DNA of 5,471 nucleotides from Gammaproteobacteria bacterium (GTDB lineage Bacteria; Pseudomonadota; Gammaproteobacteria; Steroidobacterales; Steroidobacteraceae): NCBI GenBank assembly GCA_030043215.1, contig JASHYG010000338.1:1-5471 (forward strand). The letters are read 5' to 3'. The notes below the pieces were generated by a model, which did no database searches, was not told the origin of the DNA, and saw nothing but the letters and a program-made list of their open reading frames with translations. Below are positions 1 through 5,471 of this stretch, piece after piece. Position 1 is the stretch's first letter, and each line of letters begins with the position of its first letter. The position numbers and the translations under genes were made by a program.

Positions 1-1575
1 CTCCATGTACTCCGACATGTCGAAGCGGACGAACTCGATGCCCATGGTGATCGCAAGCTGCCGGGTGACCTCGGTCTTGCCGACGCCGGTCGGCCCCGCG
101 AACAGGAAGCTCCCGACGGGCTTGCTCTGATCGCCGAGACCGGAGCGCGCCATCTTGATCGACGCCGCGAGCGCATCGATCGCCCGGTCCTGCCCGAAGA
201 TGACCAGCTTCAAGTTGCGCTCGAGGTTCTTCAAGACCTCACGGTCCGAGGTGGAGACGCTCTTCGCCGGAATGCGGGCCATCCGCGCGATGACGTCCTC
301 GATGTGGCGCACCTCGACGGTGTCCTCCCGCTCCGCGAGGGGTTTCAGGCGCAGCCGCGCACCGGCTTCGTCCACCACGTCGATCGCCTTGTCGGGGAGG
401 TGGCGCTCGTTGATGTGCCGGGCTGCGAGCTCCGCGGCCGCCTTCAGCGCATCGTCCGCGTACTTGATCGCATGATGCTCCTCGAACCGGCCCTTGAGTC
501 CCTGCAGGATCTCGATGGTCTCCTGCACGCTCGGCTCGGTCACGTCGATCTTCTGGAAGCGGCGCGCGAGGGCATGGTCCTTCTCGAAGATCCCGCGGTA
601 CTCCTGGTAGGTCGTCGAGCCGATGCAGCGGATCTCCCCGTTGGTGAGCACGGGCTTGATGAGGTTCGAGGCGTCCATGACGCCGCCCGAGGCGGCGCCG
701 GCTCCGATGACCGTGTGGATCTCGTCGATGAAGAGGATCGCGCCCGGCTGCTTCTTGAGCTCCGTGATGACGCCCTTCAAGCGCTTCTCGAAATCCCCGC
801 GGTACTTGGTGCCCGCGATGAGGGCGCCCATGTCGAGCGCGAAGAGCATGCAGTCGGACAGCACCTCGGGCACCTTGCCCTCGATGATGAGCCGCGCGAG
901 GCCCTCGGCGATCGCCGTCTTGCCAACGCCCGCCTCGCCGACGTAGAGCGGGTTGTTCTTGCGCCGGCGGCACAGGATCTCGATGGTGCGCTCCACCTCG
1001 AGCTTGCGGCCGATGAGCGGATCGATGCGGCCGTCCTGGGCCATGCGGTTGAGATTCGTCGTGTACTTCTCGAGCGCGCTGCCGCCTTCCGGATCGCGCT
1101 CCGCGTCGGCTCCCGTCTCCTCCTTGTCGGTCTTCTCCTCGGCGATCTTCGAGAGCCCGTGGGAGAGGTAGTTGACCACATCGAGGCGGCCGACGCGCTG
1201 GCGGTTGAGCAGGTACACGGCGTGGCTCTGCTTCTCGGCGAAGATCGCGACCAGCACGTTCCCGACGCCAACTTCCTTCTTCCCGCTCGACTGGACGTGG
1301 AACTGGGCGCGCTGCAGCACGCGCTGGAAGCCGAGCGTCGGCTGCACCTCGCGCTCCTCCGCCTCCTCCAGGCGCGGCGTCGATTGATCGAGATGGTCCT
1401 TCAGCTCCTGCTTGAGCTTGGCGAGATCGGCGCCGCAGGCGCGCAGGATCTCGCGTACCTTCGGCGTGTCGATGATCGCAAGGAGCAGATGCTCGACCGT
1501 CAAGTATTCGTGACGGGCCTCGCGCGCCTGATGAAAGGCATCGCTGAGACAGTATTCAAGCTCGTTGGAAAGCAC
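1..1575 (-). CDS. clpA: ATP-dependent Clp protease ATP-binding subunit ClpA, 5' part (525 codons, runs off left edge)
   Basis: ClpA is a cytoplasmic double-ring AAA+ unfoldase that threads substrates into the ClpP peptidase, partly on delivery by ClpS. Seen: an N-domain with paired Clp_N repeats (about residues 1-145, opening VLSNELEYCLSDAF), an acidic linker (146-168), then the D1 module with Walker A GEAGVGKT (213-220), Walker B ILFIDE (280-285), the arginine-finger segment ALARRF (335-340) and the sensor-2 region LPDKAIDVVDEAG (393-405). D2 begins near 450 with Walker A GPTGVGKT (494-501). The window ends at FDMSEYME, so the D2 Walker B and the ClpP-docking loop lie outside. E. coli ClpA is 758 residues, so about 230 are missing here because of the window edge, not damage. 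The GTG start is chosen because its protein begins level with E. coli ClpA and GGAG lies 5 nt upstream. Identity is essentially certain. The start is very likely. Confidence 0.97.
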   Translation of the reverse strand, partial: MLSNELEYCLSDAFHQAREARHEYLTVEHLLLAIIDTPKVREILRACGADLAKLKQELKDHLDQSTPRLEEAEEREVQPTLGFQRVLQRAQFHVQSSGKKEVGVGNVLVAIFAEKQSHAVYLLNRQRVGRLDVVNYLSHGLSKIAEEKTDKEETGADAERDPEGGSALEKYTTNLNRMAQDGRIDPLIGRKLEVERTIEILCRRRKNNPLYVGEAGVGKTAIAEGLARLIIEGKVPEVLSDCMLFALDMGALIAGTKYRGDFEKRLKGVITELKKQPGAILFIDEIHTVIGAGAASGGVMDASNLIKPVLTNGEIRCIGSTTYQEYRGIFEKDHALARRFQKIDVTEPSVQETIEILQGLKGRFEEHHAIKYADDALKAAAELAARHINERHLPDKAIDVVDEAGARLRLKPLAEREDTVEVRHIEDVIARMARIPAKSVSTSDREVLKNLERNLKLVIFGQDRAIDALAASIKMARSGLGDQSKPVGSFLFAGPTGVGKTEVTRQLAITMGIEFVRFDMSEYME

Positions 1576-1576
1576 G

Positions 1577-1618
1577 TTATCTCCAGGCTTCCGGATCGTT
1601 GGACCGCCGCTCGCCCAT
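1577..1618 (-). other. Possible 13-codon minicistron bridging clpS and clpA
   Basis: An ATG shares its A with the clpS stop (TGATG) and opens a 13-codon frame, [13 protein letters not shown], ending in TAA one base before the clpA GTG start. AGGAGG at 1623-1628 sits 4 nt upstream of the ATG (GGAGG at 1626-1630 is 7 nt upstream), a better ribosome site than that of either flanking gene. It could couple clpA translation to clpS by termination and reinitiation. Caveat: the AGGAGG also encodes the glutamates of the ClpS C-terminus, so it may be a coding coincidence. No function for the peptide is proposed. Confidence 0.3.
1581..1584 (-). promoter_or_regulatory. Shine-Dalgarno site of clpA
   Basis: GGAG on the minus strand, 5 nt before the GTG at 1575. 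It decides the clpA start, since the only upstream ATG (1618) is in another frame. Confidence 0.7.
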
Positions 1619-1938
1619 CAGGCCTCCTCCAGAGTGCACATCAGGGGGTGCTGGTGGTCGCGCGCATAGGTCGTCACCTGTGCCACCTTAGTTTCCGCGA
1701 TCTCGTATGTGAAGACCCCGCAGATGCCCTTACCCTTGGTATGGACCTCGAGCATGATGCGAGTTGCGGTGGGCCGGTTCATGGCGAAGAACTTCTCGAG
1801 CACATCGACGACGAATTCCATGGGAGTGTAATCGTCATTGAGCAGAATGACTCGGTAGAGAGGAGGCTGTTTGACCTCCGGCCGTGACTCCTCGACGACA
1901 ACCCCGGCATCTGGACGGGCGGGATGCGGATCCGGCAT
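1618..1938 (-). CDS. clpS: ATP-dependent Clp protease adaptor ClpS
   Basis: ClpS binds proteins with destabilising N-terminal residues (N-degrons) and delivers them to the ClpA N-domain. From the ATG at 1938 the protein has 106 residues, the same as E. coli ClpS. A flexible N-terminal extension (about 1-25) precedes the compact core: [16 protein letters not shown], with the N-degron-binding N34, D35 and D36, the alpha-helical stretch VDVLEKFF, and H66 in [11 protein letters not shown]34, D35 and H66 fall at the same numbers as the E. coli binding residues, which supports this start. A second ATG at 1944 adds two residues (MSM...). AGGA at 1944-1947 is spaced for 1938, but the predicted transcript start falls on the 1944 ATG, so the choice is not settled. 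It lies 42 nt upstream of clpA and is almost certainly co-transcribed. Upstream in-frame extension to 2166 lacks ClpS similarity and crosses the promoter, so it is rejected. Confidence 0.96.
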   Translation of the reverse strand: MPDPHPARPDAGVVVEESRPEVKQPPLYRVILLNDDYTPMEFVVDVLEKFFAMNRPTATRIMLEVHTKGKGICGVFTYEIAETKVAQVTTYARDHQHPLMCTLEEA

Positions 1939-1943
1939 GGACA

Positions 1944-1947
1944 TCCT
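1944..1947 (-). promoter_or_regulatory. Weak Shine-Dalgarno candidate of clpS
   Basis: AGGA lies 5 nt before the ATG at 1938 and overlaps the alternative ATG at 1944. It works only if transcription starts upstream of about 1950. The nearest promoter candidate would start the message at about 1944 and leave it out. Confidence 0.35.
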
Positions 1948-1950
1948 GTC

Positions 1951-1980
1951 TTTATAGGGGTCGCCATACGCCAACACAAG
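1951..1980 (-). promoter_or_regulatory. clpSA promoter candidate, sigma70- and sigma32-like
   Basis: Minus strand, read as sigma70: -35 TTGTGT (1979-1974), 17-nt spacer, -10 TATAAA (1956-1951). Read as heat-shock sigma32: CTTGTG (1980-1975), 14 nt, CCCCTATAA (1960-1952), close to the known CTTGAA / CCCCATnT pattern and spacing. With standard geometry +1 falls near 1944, on an ATG. A weaker upstream alternative is TTTGGC-N16-TGTAAT (2045-2018), which would give a leader of about 70 nt. Sequence inference only. Confidence 0.5.
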
Positions 1981-1989
1981 AGCCTCTTG
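1977..1989. promoter_or_regulatory. 13-bp perfect inverted repeat overlapping the clpS -35
   Basis: CAAGAG-C-CTCTTG is a perfect 6-1-6 dyad whose left arm covers part of the clpS -35 element. The position suits an operator, but I recognise no known regulator site, and a 13-bp dyad can arise by chance. Confidence 0.25.
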
Positions 1990-2033
1990 GCACCTGGAAA
2001 TGCTGCATGGGAAACAGATTACAAAACAATTGC

Positions 2034-2063
2034 TTGAGAGCCAAAGGACAGCGCTCGTATGAT
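2034..2063 (+). promoter_or_regulatory. gspC (type II secretion operon) promoter candidate
   Basis: TTGAGA (2034-2039), 18-nt spacer, TATGAT (2058-2063), a good sigma70 match in otherwise GC-rich DNA. The stretch just upstream (2011-2031) is A/T-rich and could act as an UP element. Standard geometry puts +1 near 2070, giving a leader of about 38 nt before the gspC ATG. The -35 is about 55 bp from the clpS -35, so the two promoters are back to back without overlapping. Confidence 0.5.
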
Positions 2064-2065
2064 TG

Positions 2066-2080
2066 CCGGGAGTTCCCCGG
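2066..2080 (+). other. Small GC hairpin in the gspC 5' leader
   Basis: CCGGG (2066-2070) and CCCGG (2076-2080) form a perfect 5-bp stem with the loop AGTTC, at or just after the predicted gspC transcript start. It has no U-tract, so it is not an intrinsic terminator. It might stabilise the 5' end or do nothing. Confidence 0.25.
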
Positions 2081-2107
2081 GCTGCTCGAGGATCGGACCC
2101 CTCTGCG

Positions 2108-3061
2108 ATGACTGCCGTGAGATCCTGGCTCGACACGATGGCCGCGACCGGTAAGTGGCACAGCACTCTGCGATCCCGCGCCCCGCAGGTGGCGGTGTGG
2201 GCGCTCGCGGTCGCGCTCGGCGTTCAGGCGGCGGTCATCGTCACGCGCTGGGCCGGCTCGGGTGGGGCCGGCGTCACGGCCGTTGCTCAGTCGACGGCTG
2301 CGGCACAGCCGCCGATCGACATCGCGGAAATCACGAGCCAGCACCTGTTTGGGGCGGCGCCGGAGGTCTCCGGAGACACAGCCGGGGCGCCGCGGACCGA
2401 CCTGGCGCTCGTTCTGACCGGCACCATCGTGGCCAACCCTCCGCAGTATGGGCTTGCGATCCTCGGAGCGAACCCTGCGGCGGTGAAGGTGTATGCGGTC
2501 GGCGACAACGTGCCGGGGGGGGCCCGCCTCCATGCCGTGTACGACGACCGGGTCCTGCTCGATCGCGGCGGCCGCCTGGAGTCCCTGATGCTGGTCCGCG
2601 GCATTCCCGGCGGCCAGCCCAATCTCGGCCCCGCGACGGCTCCCGTTCAGCAGGCTGTCGCGCGCGTGCGCCGGTTGATGGACGAGGATCCGAGCGCGCT
2701 CGAGGATATCATGCGTCCGCAGCCCGTCTTTGCAGGCGGGAAGCTTCGCGGGTACCGGGTCTACCCGGGGTCCAACACGCGCGCGTTCGCGAGCCTCGGC
2801 CTGCGGCCGGGGGATCTCGTGACCGCGATCGACGACACGCCCCTGGACGACCCCTCCCGGAGCGAGGAGATTTTCCGCACGCTCGGCTCATCGAGCGAGG
2901 CGCACGTCACAGTCGAGCGCAATGGCCAGCAGCAAGATCTCACTTTGAACATGTCCCAGATCGCCTCGCAAGCCGATCAACTCACGGACGGCGAGAATGG
3001 AGCCGGCGGCACGAGCGCGCCTGCTCCCCAAGGCCCGGCTGGAGCCCCGGGCAGCAACTAA
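2108..3061 (+). CDS. gspC: Type II secretion system protein GspC (inner-membrane clamp, PDZ type)
   Basis: GspC spans the inner membrane once and reaches across the periplasm, where its homology region binds the N0 domain of the secretin GspD, linking the inner-membrane platform to the outer-membrane channel. The 317-residue protein has a short basic cytoplasmic N-terminus, one membrane helix (about 28-46, [19 protein letters not shown]), a Ser/Ala/Gly linker, the family-typical ITSQHLFG (75-82), the HR domain (about 97-165, [20 protein letters not shown]) and a C-terminal PDZ domain (about 205-285, with GYRVYPG and [17 protein letters not shown]). A low-complexity Gly/Ala/Pro tail (about 290-317) follows. 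The ATG at 2108 has no clear Shine-Dalgarno; GAGGA at 2088-2092 is 15 nt away, too far. A TTG at 2063 would extend the frame by 15 codons but overlaps the predicted -10, and an ATG at 2138 is a shorter alternative. It is the first gene of the operon, 31 nt before gspD. An uninterrupted run of eight G (2515-2522) lies in the HR coding region. Confidence 0.93.
   Translation: MTAVRSWLDTMAATGKWHSTLRSRAPQVAVWALAVALGVQAAVIVTRWAGSGGAGVTAVAQSTAAAQPPIDIAEITSQHLFGAAPEVSGDTAGAPRTDLALVLTGTIVANPPQYGLAILGANPAAVKVYAVGDNVPGGARLHAVYDDRVLLDRGGRLESLMLVRGIPGGQPNLGPATAPVQQAVARVRRLMDEDPSALEDIMRPQPVFAGGKLRGYRVYPGSNTRAFASLGLRPGDLVTAIDDTPLDDPSRSEEIFRTLGSSSEAHVTVERNGQQQDLTLNMSQIASQADQLTDGENGAGGTSAPAPQGPAGAPGSN
3033..3052 (+). 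other. Hairpin at the 3' end of gspC
   Basis: GCCCGG (3033-3038) and CCGGGC (3047-3052) form a perfect 6-bp stem with an 8-nt loop, ending 6 nt before the gspC stop codon. No U-tract follows, so it should not terminate transcription. It could affect processing or gspC-gspD coupling, or be a by-product of the GC-rich Ala/Gly/Pro codons. Confidence 0.2.
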
Positions 3062-3082
3062 CAGGCGCGCTTTCCGTACCCC

Positions 3083-3087
3083 GGGGG
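3083..3087 (+). promoter_or_regulatory. Weak Shine-Dalgarno candidate of gspD
   Basis: GGGGG 5 nt before the ATG at 3093 is the only purine run at a usable distance. It sits partly inside a CCCCGGGG self-complementary stretch (3079-3086). It supports 3093 over the in-frame ATG at 2997, which lies inside gspC. Confidence 0.4.
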
Positions 3088-3092
3088 CTTCG

Positions 3093-5345
3093 ATGAGATC
3101 ACATGGATACTTGATTCGACTCGCGCGCGCAGGCGGCAGGACCGGCCTGCGCTGTGCCGCCGTGCTGGCGGTCGCCGTCGCGATCGCATCCGCTCAATCG
3201 GCCGACGTGCGCGTCACGCCGAACTTCGAGAATCAGGACATCACCCAGATCGCCAAAGCGGTGCAGATGGTCACGCACAAGACCTTCATCATCGATCCGC
3301 GCGTACGCGCGCAGGTGACGGCGATGTCCTCCACGCCGATGTCGCCGGACGCGTTCTACCAGTTCTTTCTCGCGATCCTGCAGGTCCACGGCTTCATCGC
3401 CGTGCCGGACGGCAACGTCGTCAAGATCATGCCGGACGCCGAGGAGCGGTATCAGTCGAGCGCGGTACTGCCCGCGCAGGTGAGCTCCACCTCGGATGAG
3501 ATCGTGACACAGGTCGTGCAGGTGAAGAACGTCAGCGCCGCGCAGCTCGTGCCGGTGCTGCGGCCCCTCGTCCCGAACCAGGCCACCCTCGGCGCCTATC
3601 CGCCCGCGAACCTCCTCATCATCTCCGACCACGCGGACAACGTGAACCGCCTCGTGCGGATCATCAGCCGCATCGACGAGAGCAACACCTCCGACATCGA
3701 CGTGATAGCTCTGCAGAACGCCTCGGCGACCCAGGTCGCCCGTGTCGTGAGCTCGCTCTATCAGGGCCAGACGCAGAACGAGATCGGCGGCACGCCGCTC
3801 AAGCTCGTCCCCGACGAGCGCTCCAACAGCATCCTGCTGAGCGGGGATGCGAACGCGCGGCTGCGCGCCAAGGCCCTCATTGCCCACCTGGATACGCCTT
3901 CGGCCTATGGCGGGGACACCAAGGTTCGCTACCTGCACTACCAGGACGCCGTGAAGCTCGCGCCGAAGCTCAAGGAGCAGATCGAGGGCATGCAGCAGGC
4001 GGCTGCCGCGAGCAAGGGCGGTCCGACCACCGGGTCGGAAACGGAAAGCAGCGCGCAGATCTGGGCCGACGAGCAGAACAACGCGCTCGTCATCACGGCG
4101 CCGCCGAAGACCATGAGCGCGATCAACGCGATCGTCGACCAGCTCGACATCCTCAGGGCACAGGTGCTCGTGCAGGCGATCATCGTGGATGTGAACTTCG
4201 ACAAGTCCACGGAGCTCGGCGTGAACTGGGCCGTCTACTCCCAGGGCTCGACCATCCCGGGGGCGACGTTCCTCACGCCGGTCGGCGGGGCAAGCCTCGT
4301 CGATCTCGCCGATTCCATCATCAATCCAGCCAATCTTCCCTCCACGGGCCTCGTGAACGGCACCACCGTCGCGCTCGGACGCGTCGCCAAGACCGGCATC
4401 AGCTTCGCCGCCATGATCCGCGCCCTGCAGAGCAGCGACGATTCCAACATCATCGCGACGCCCTCCACGGTCACGATGGACCACCAGGAAGCGAAGATCG
4501 AGGTGGCCGAGGAAGTTCCGTTCGTCACCGGCCAGTACACGAACGCGAGCACGGTGAGCAACGGGACCGTCTCTCCGTTCCAGACGATCCAGAACGAGAC
4601 GGTGGGAACGATCCTCAAGATCACGCCGGATATCAATAACAACGACCTCATCCTCAAGATCGACATCGAGAGCTCGAGCGTCATCCCGACGAGCGAGCTG
4701 GCGGCCGAGGGCGCCTCGGGAAGCACGGTCGACCCAACGACGGAGAAGCGCACGGTGAGCACCGAGGTGCGAATCGAGGACGGCGGCATCCTGGTGATCG
4801 GCGGCCTCATCAGCAACGAGTACGACCGCAACACGACCGGCGTGCCGCTGCTCTCGCACATTCCGCTGCTCGGCCAGCTGTTCCAGGATCGCCAGGGAGA
4901 CATCGAGAAGAAGGACATGATGATCTTCATCCGGGCGCAGATCCTGCGCGACGGCACGGACGCGGGAGTCGCGACGGACGCCGAGTACCAGTTCATCCGC
5001 AAAGAGCAGAAGCAGGTGGGCGAGAAGGAGCTGATCCCGCTCGTGCCGGGAGCCAACTCTTCCGTGCTGCCGGTGCCGCCGAAAGGCGCCGCGCCGTCGA
5101 ACTTCAGCGGCTGCTGCGACATCGCGCCGATTCCGACGCCGCCGCTCAAGGGATCGACCACCGCGGCCCCGGTCAACACCCCGCAGAAGGCGCAGGCGGC
5201 CAAGGGCGAGCAGAGCGCCGAGAAGGCGACGCAACCCGGGAACGGCGCGACCCCGTCCCAGGCGGACCCGCAGGGCGCCCAGCCGCAGACCACTCAGCCG
5301 CAGACCGGTCAGCCGCAGGGCACTTCGGCGGGGAGCCCTCAATGA
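3093..5345 (+). CDS. gspD: Type II secretion system secretin GspD
   Basis: GspD forms the large outer-membrane ring channel through which folded exoproteins leave the cell. From the ATG at 3093 it has 750 residues, somewhat longer than many GspD proteins (about 650-700). Order seen: Sec signal peptide (basic 1-20, hydrophobic 21-34, cleavage probably after A34 or A37, no lipobox); N0 (about 38-115, NFENQDITQIAKAVQMVT); N1 (about 138-195); N2 (about 203-272); N3 (about 277-385) interrupted by a polar loop rich in Ala, Gly and Ser; then the secretin core with EVPFVTG (V475-P476), GGILVIGGLI (from 564) and the signature GVPLLSHIPLLGQLF (583-597), ending near 620. The segment near 624-665 resembles the S-domain that binds pilotins in related secretins. 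The last 85 residues are a Pro/Ala/Gln-rich tail with CC (674-675) and QPQ repeats. The in-frame extension to 2997 adds 32 Arg-rich residues ahead of the signal peptide and is rejected. The stop overlaps gspE (ATGA). Confidence 0.97.
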   Translation: MRSHGYLIRLARAGGRTGLRCAAVLAVAVAIASAQSADVRVTPNFENQDITQIAKAVQMVTHKTFIIDPRVRAQVTAMSSTPMSPDAFYQFFLAILQVHGFIAVPDGNVVKIMPDAEERYQSSAVLPAQVSSTSDEIVTQVVQVKNVSAAQLVPVLRPLVPNQATLGAYPPANLLIISDHADNVNRLVRIISRIDESNTSDIDVIALQNASATQVARVVSSLYQGQTQNEIGGTPLKLVPDERSNSILLSGDANARLRAKALIAHLDTPSAYGGDTKVRYLHYQDAVKLAPKLKEQIEGMQQAAAASKGGPTTGSETESSAQIWADEQNNALVITAPPKTMSAINAIVDQLDILRAQVLVQAIIVDVNFDKSTELGVNWAVYSQGSTIPGATFLTPVGGASLVDLADSIINPANLPSTGLVNGTTVALGRVAKTGISFAAMIRALQSSDDSNIIATPSTVTMDHQEAKIEVAEEVPFVTGQYTNASTVSNGTVSPFQTIQNETVGTILKITPDINNNDLILKIDIESSSVIPTSELAAEGASGSTVDPTTEKRTVSTEVRIEDGGILVIGGLISNEYDRNTTGVPLLSHIPLLGQLFQDRQGDIEKKDMMIFIRAQILRDGTDAGVATDAEYQFIRKEQKQVGEKELIPLVPGANSSVLPVPPKGAAPSNFSGCCDIAPIPTPPLKGSTTAAPVNTPQKAQAAKGEQSAEKATQPGNGATPSQADPQGAQPQTTQPQTGQPQGTSAGSPQ
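5265..5324 (+). repeat. Four degenerate 15-bp tandem units encoding QPQ-type pentapeptides
   Basis: In-frame units near the end of gspD at 5265-5279 (DPQGA), 5280-5294 (QPQTT), 5295-5309 (QPQTG) and 5310-5324 (QPQGT). The second and third share their first 12 bases (cagccgcagacc). The period is a multiple of three, so copy-number change would alter tail length without a frameshift. Such Pro/Gln tails are usually disordered. Confidence 0.8.
5330..5335 (+). promoter_or_regulatory. Shine-Dalgarno site of gspE
   Basis: GGGGAG inside the last codons of gspD, 6 nt before the gspE ATG at 5342. It supports that start and translational coupling through the ATGA overlap. Confidence 0.7.
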
Positions 5346-5471
5346 ACGACGCTGCCGGCGCAGGAACGGCCGCTGCGAATGCAGCAGCGGCGGCTGCCGC
5401 GCCGGAACGGCGCCTCTCCTTCGCCTACGCCAAGCGCCACGGCGTGCTGGTGAGACACATCGGCGAGGGCC
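5342..5471 (+). CDS. gspE: Type II secretion system ATPase GspE, 5' end (43 codons, runs off right edge)
   Basis: GspE is the cytoplasmic hexameric ATPase that, bound to GspL at the inner membrane, powers pseudopilus assembly. Only the N-terminus is present. An Ala-rich leader (about residues 4-20, with seven Ala in a row) is followed by ERRLSFAYAKRHGVLVRHIGEG, which matches the F-A-x-R/K-RHGVL pattern common at the start of the GspE N1 domain. The ATG overlaps the gspD stop (ATGA) and has GGGGAG 6 nt upstream, so the two genes are almost certainly translationally coupled. Walker A, Asp and His boxes and the zinc-binding tetracysteine motif would lie outside the window and cannot be checked. 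The call rests on this short match and on the canonical C-D-E order. Confidence 0.85.
   Translation, partial: MNDAAGAGTAAANAAAAAAAPERRLSFAYAKRHGVLVRHIGEG

Noticed and set aside
304..1887. A 527-codon plus-strand open frame across clpA and clpS.
   Set aside because: It is antisense to two well-conserved genes, crosses their junction, and encodes low-complexity Leu/Arg/Asp sequence with no recognisable domain.
2000..2008. Short dyad ATGCTGCAT in the intergenic region.
   Set aside because: Four-base arms around one base are too short to claim as an operator, and it aligns with no promoter element.
2063..2107. TTG start extending gspC by 15 codons.
   Set aside because: The codon overlaps the predicted -10 hexamer, has no ribosome site, and the added residues are not typical of GspC.
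1939..2166. N-terminal extension of clpS to 2166.
   Set aside because: It crosses both promoters and the gspC start, and it has no ClpS similarity. The 106-residue form matches E. coli length and residue numbering.
2997..3092. Upstream in-frame start for gspD inside gspC.
   Set aside because: It would put 32 Arg/Ala-rich residues ahead of a clear signal peptide and overlap the gspC 3' end.
3299..3310. 12-bp palindrome GCGCGTACGCGC inside gspD.
   Set aside because: It encodes conserved-looking N0 sequence (DPRVRAQ) and such GC palindromes are expected by chance at this base composition.
3099..5342. A 747-codon open frame antisense to nearly all of gspD.
   Set aside because: It mirrors the gspD codon pattern in high-GC DNA, its product is Arg/Asp/Val/Leu-rich without domains, and the sense strand encodes an unmistakable secretin.
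1..5471. Search for a novel system: mobile elements, CRISPR, toxin-antitoxin, non-coding RNA genes, intrinsic terminators.
   Set aside because: All sequence is accounted for by five known genes and one 169-nt intergenic region. I saw no direct-repeat arrays, transposase remnants, or hairpin-plus-U-tract structures.

Overview
This window is high-GC gammaproteobacterial-type chromosomal DNA holding two unrelated loci transcribed away from each other. The left third, on the minus strand, is clpS followed by the first 525 codons of clpA, which runs off the left edge. The right two thirds, on the plus strand, is the start of a type II secretion operon: gspC, gspD and the first 43 codons of gspE, which runs off the right edge. 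ClpS keeps E. coli residue numbering exactly, and ClpA is very close to it. Together with the gspC-D-E order, this suggests a gammaproteobacterium, perhaps a Xanthomonadales or Nevskiales/Steroidobacter-like lineage. The finer placement is a guess.

Layout: 1-1575 (minus) clpA 5' part; 1576-1617 a 42-nt clpS-clpA gap that holds a possible 13-codon minicistron; 1618-1938 (minus) clpS; 1939-2107 the divergent intergenic region with a good promoter candidate in each direction; 2108-3061 gspC; 3093-5345 gspD; 5342-5471 gspE 5' part, overlapping the gspD stop by 4 nt. There is no gene-free stretch over 300 bases, and I see no tRNA, rRNA, CRISPR array, insertion sequence or other mobile element.

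How the genes work together: ClpS is the N-degron adaptor that hands substrates to the ClpA unfoldase, which feeds the ClpP protease (not in the window). GspC is the inner-membrane clamp that joins the inner-membrane platform to the outer-membrane secretin GspD, and GspE is the cytoplasmic ATPase that drives the pseudopilus. The two loci share only the intergenic region.

The gene content is ordinary and I found no undescribed multi-gene system. The points most worth a second look are small-scale. They are the clpS-clpA junction (a bridging mini-ORF with a near-consensus ribosome site, and clpS and clpA in the same frame separated by one UGA), the sigma32-like and possibly leaderless clpS promoter with a 13-bp dyad on its -35, and the GspD C-terminal tail with a vicinal cysteine pair and QPQ repeats.
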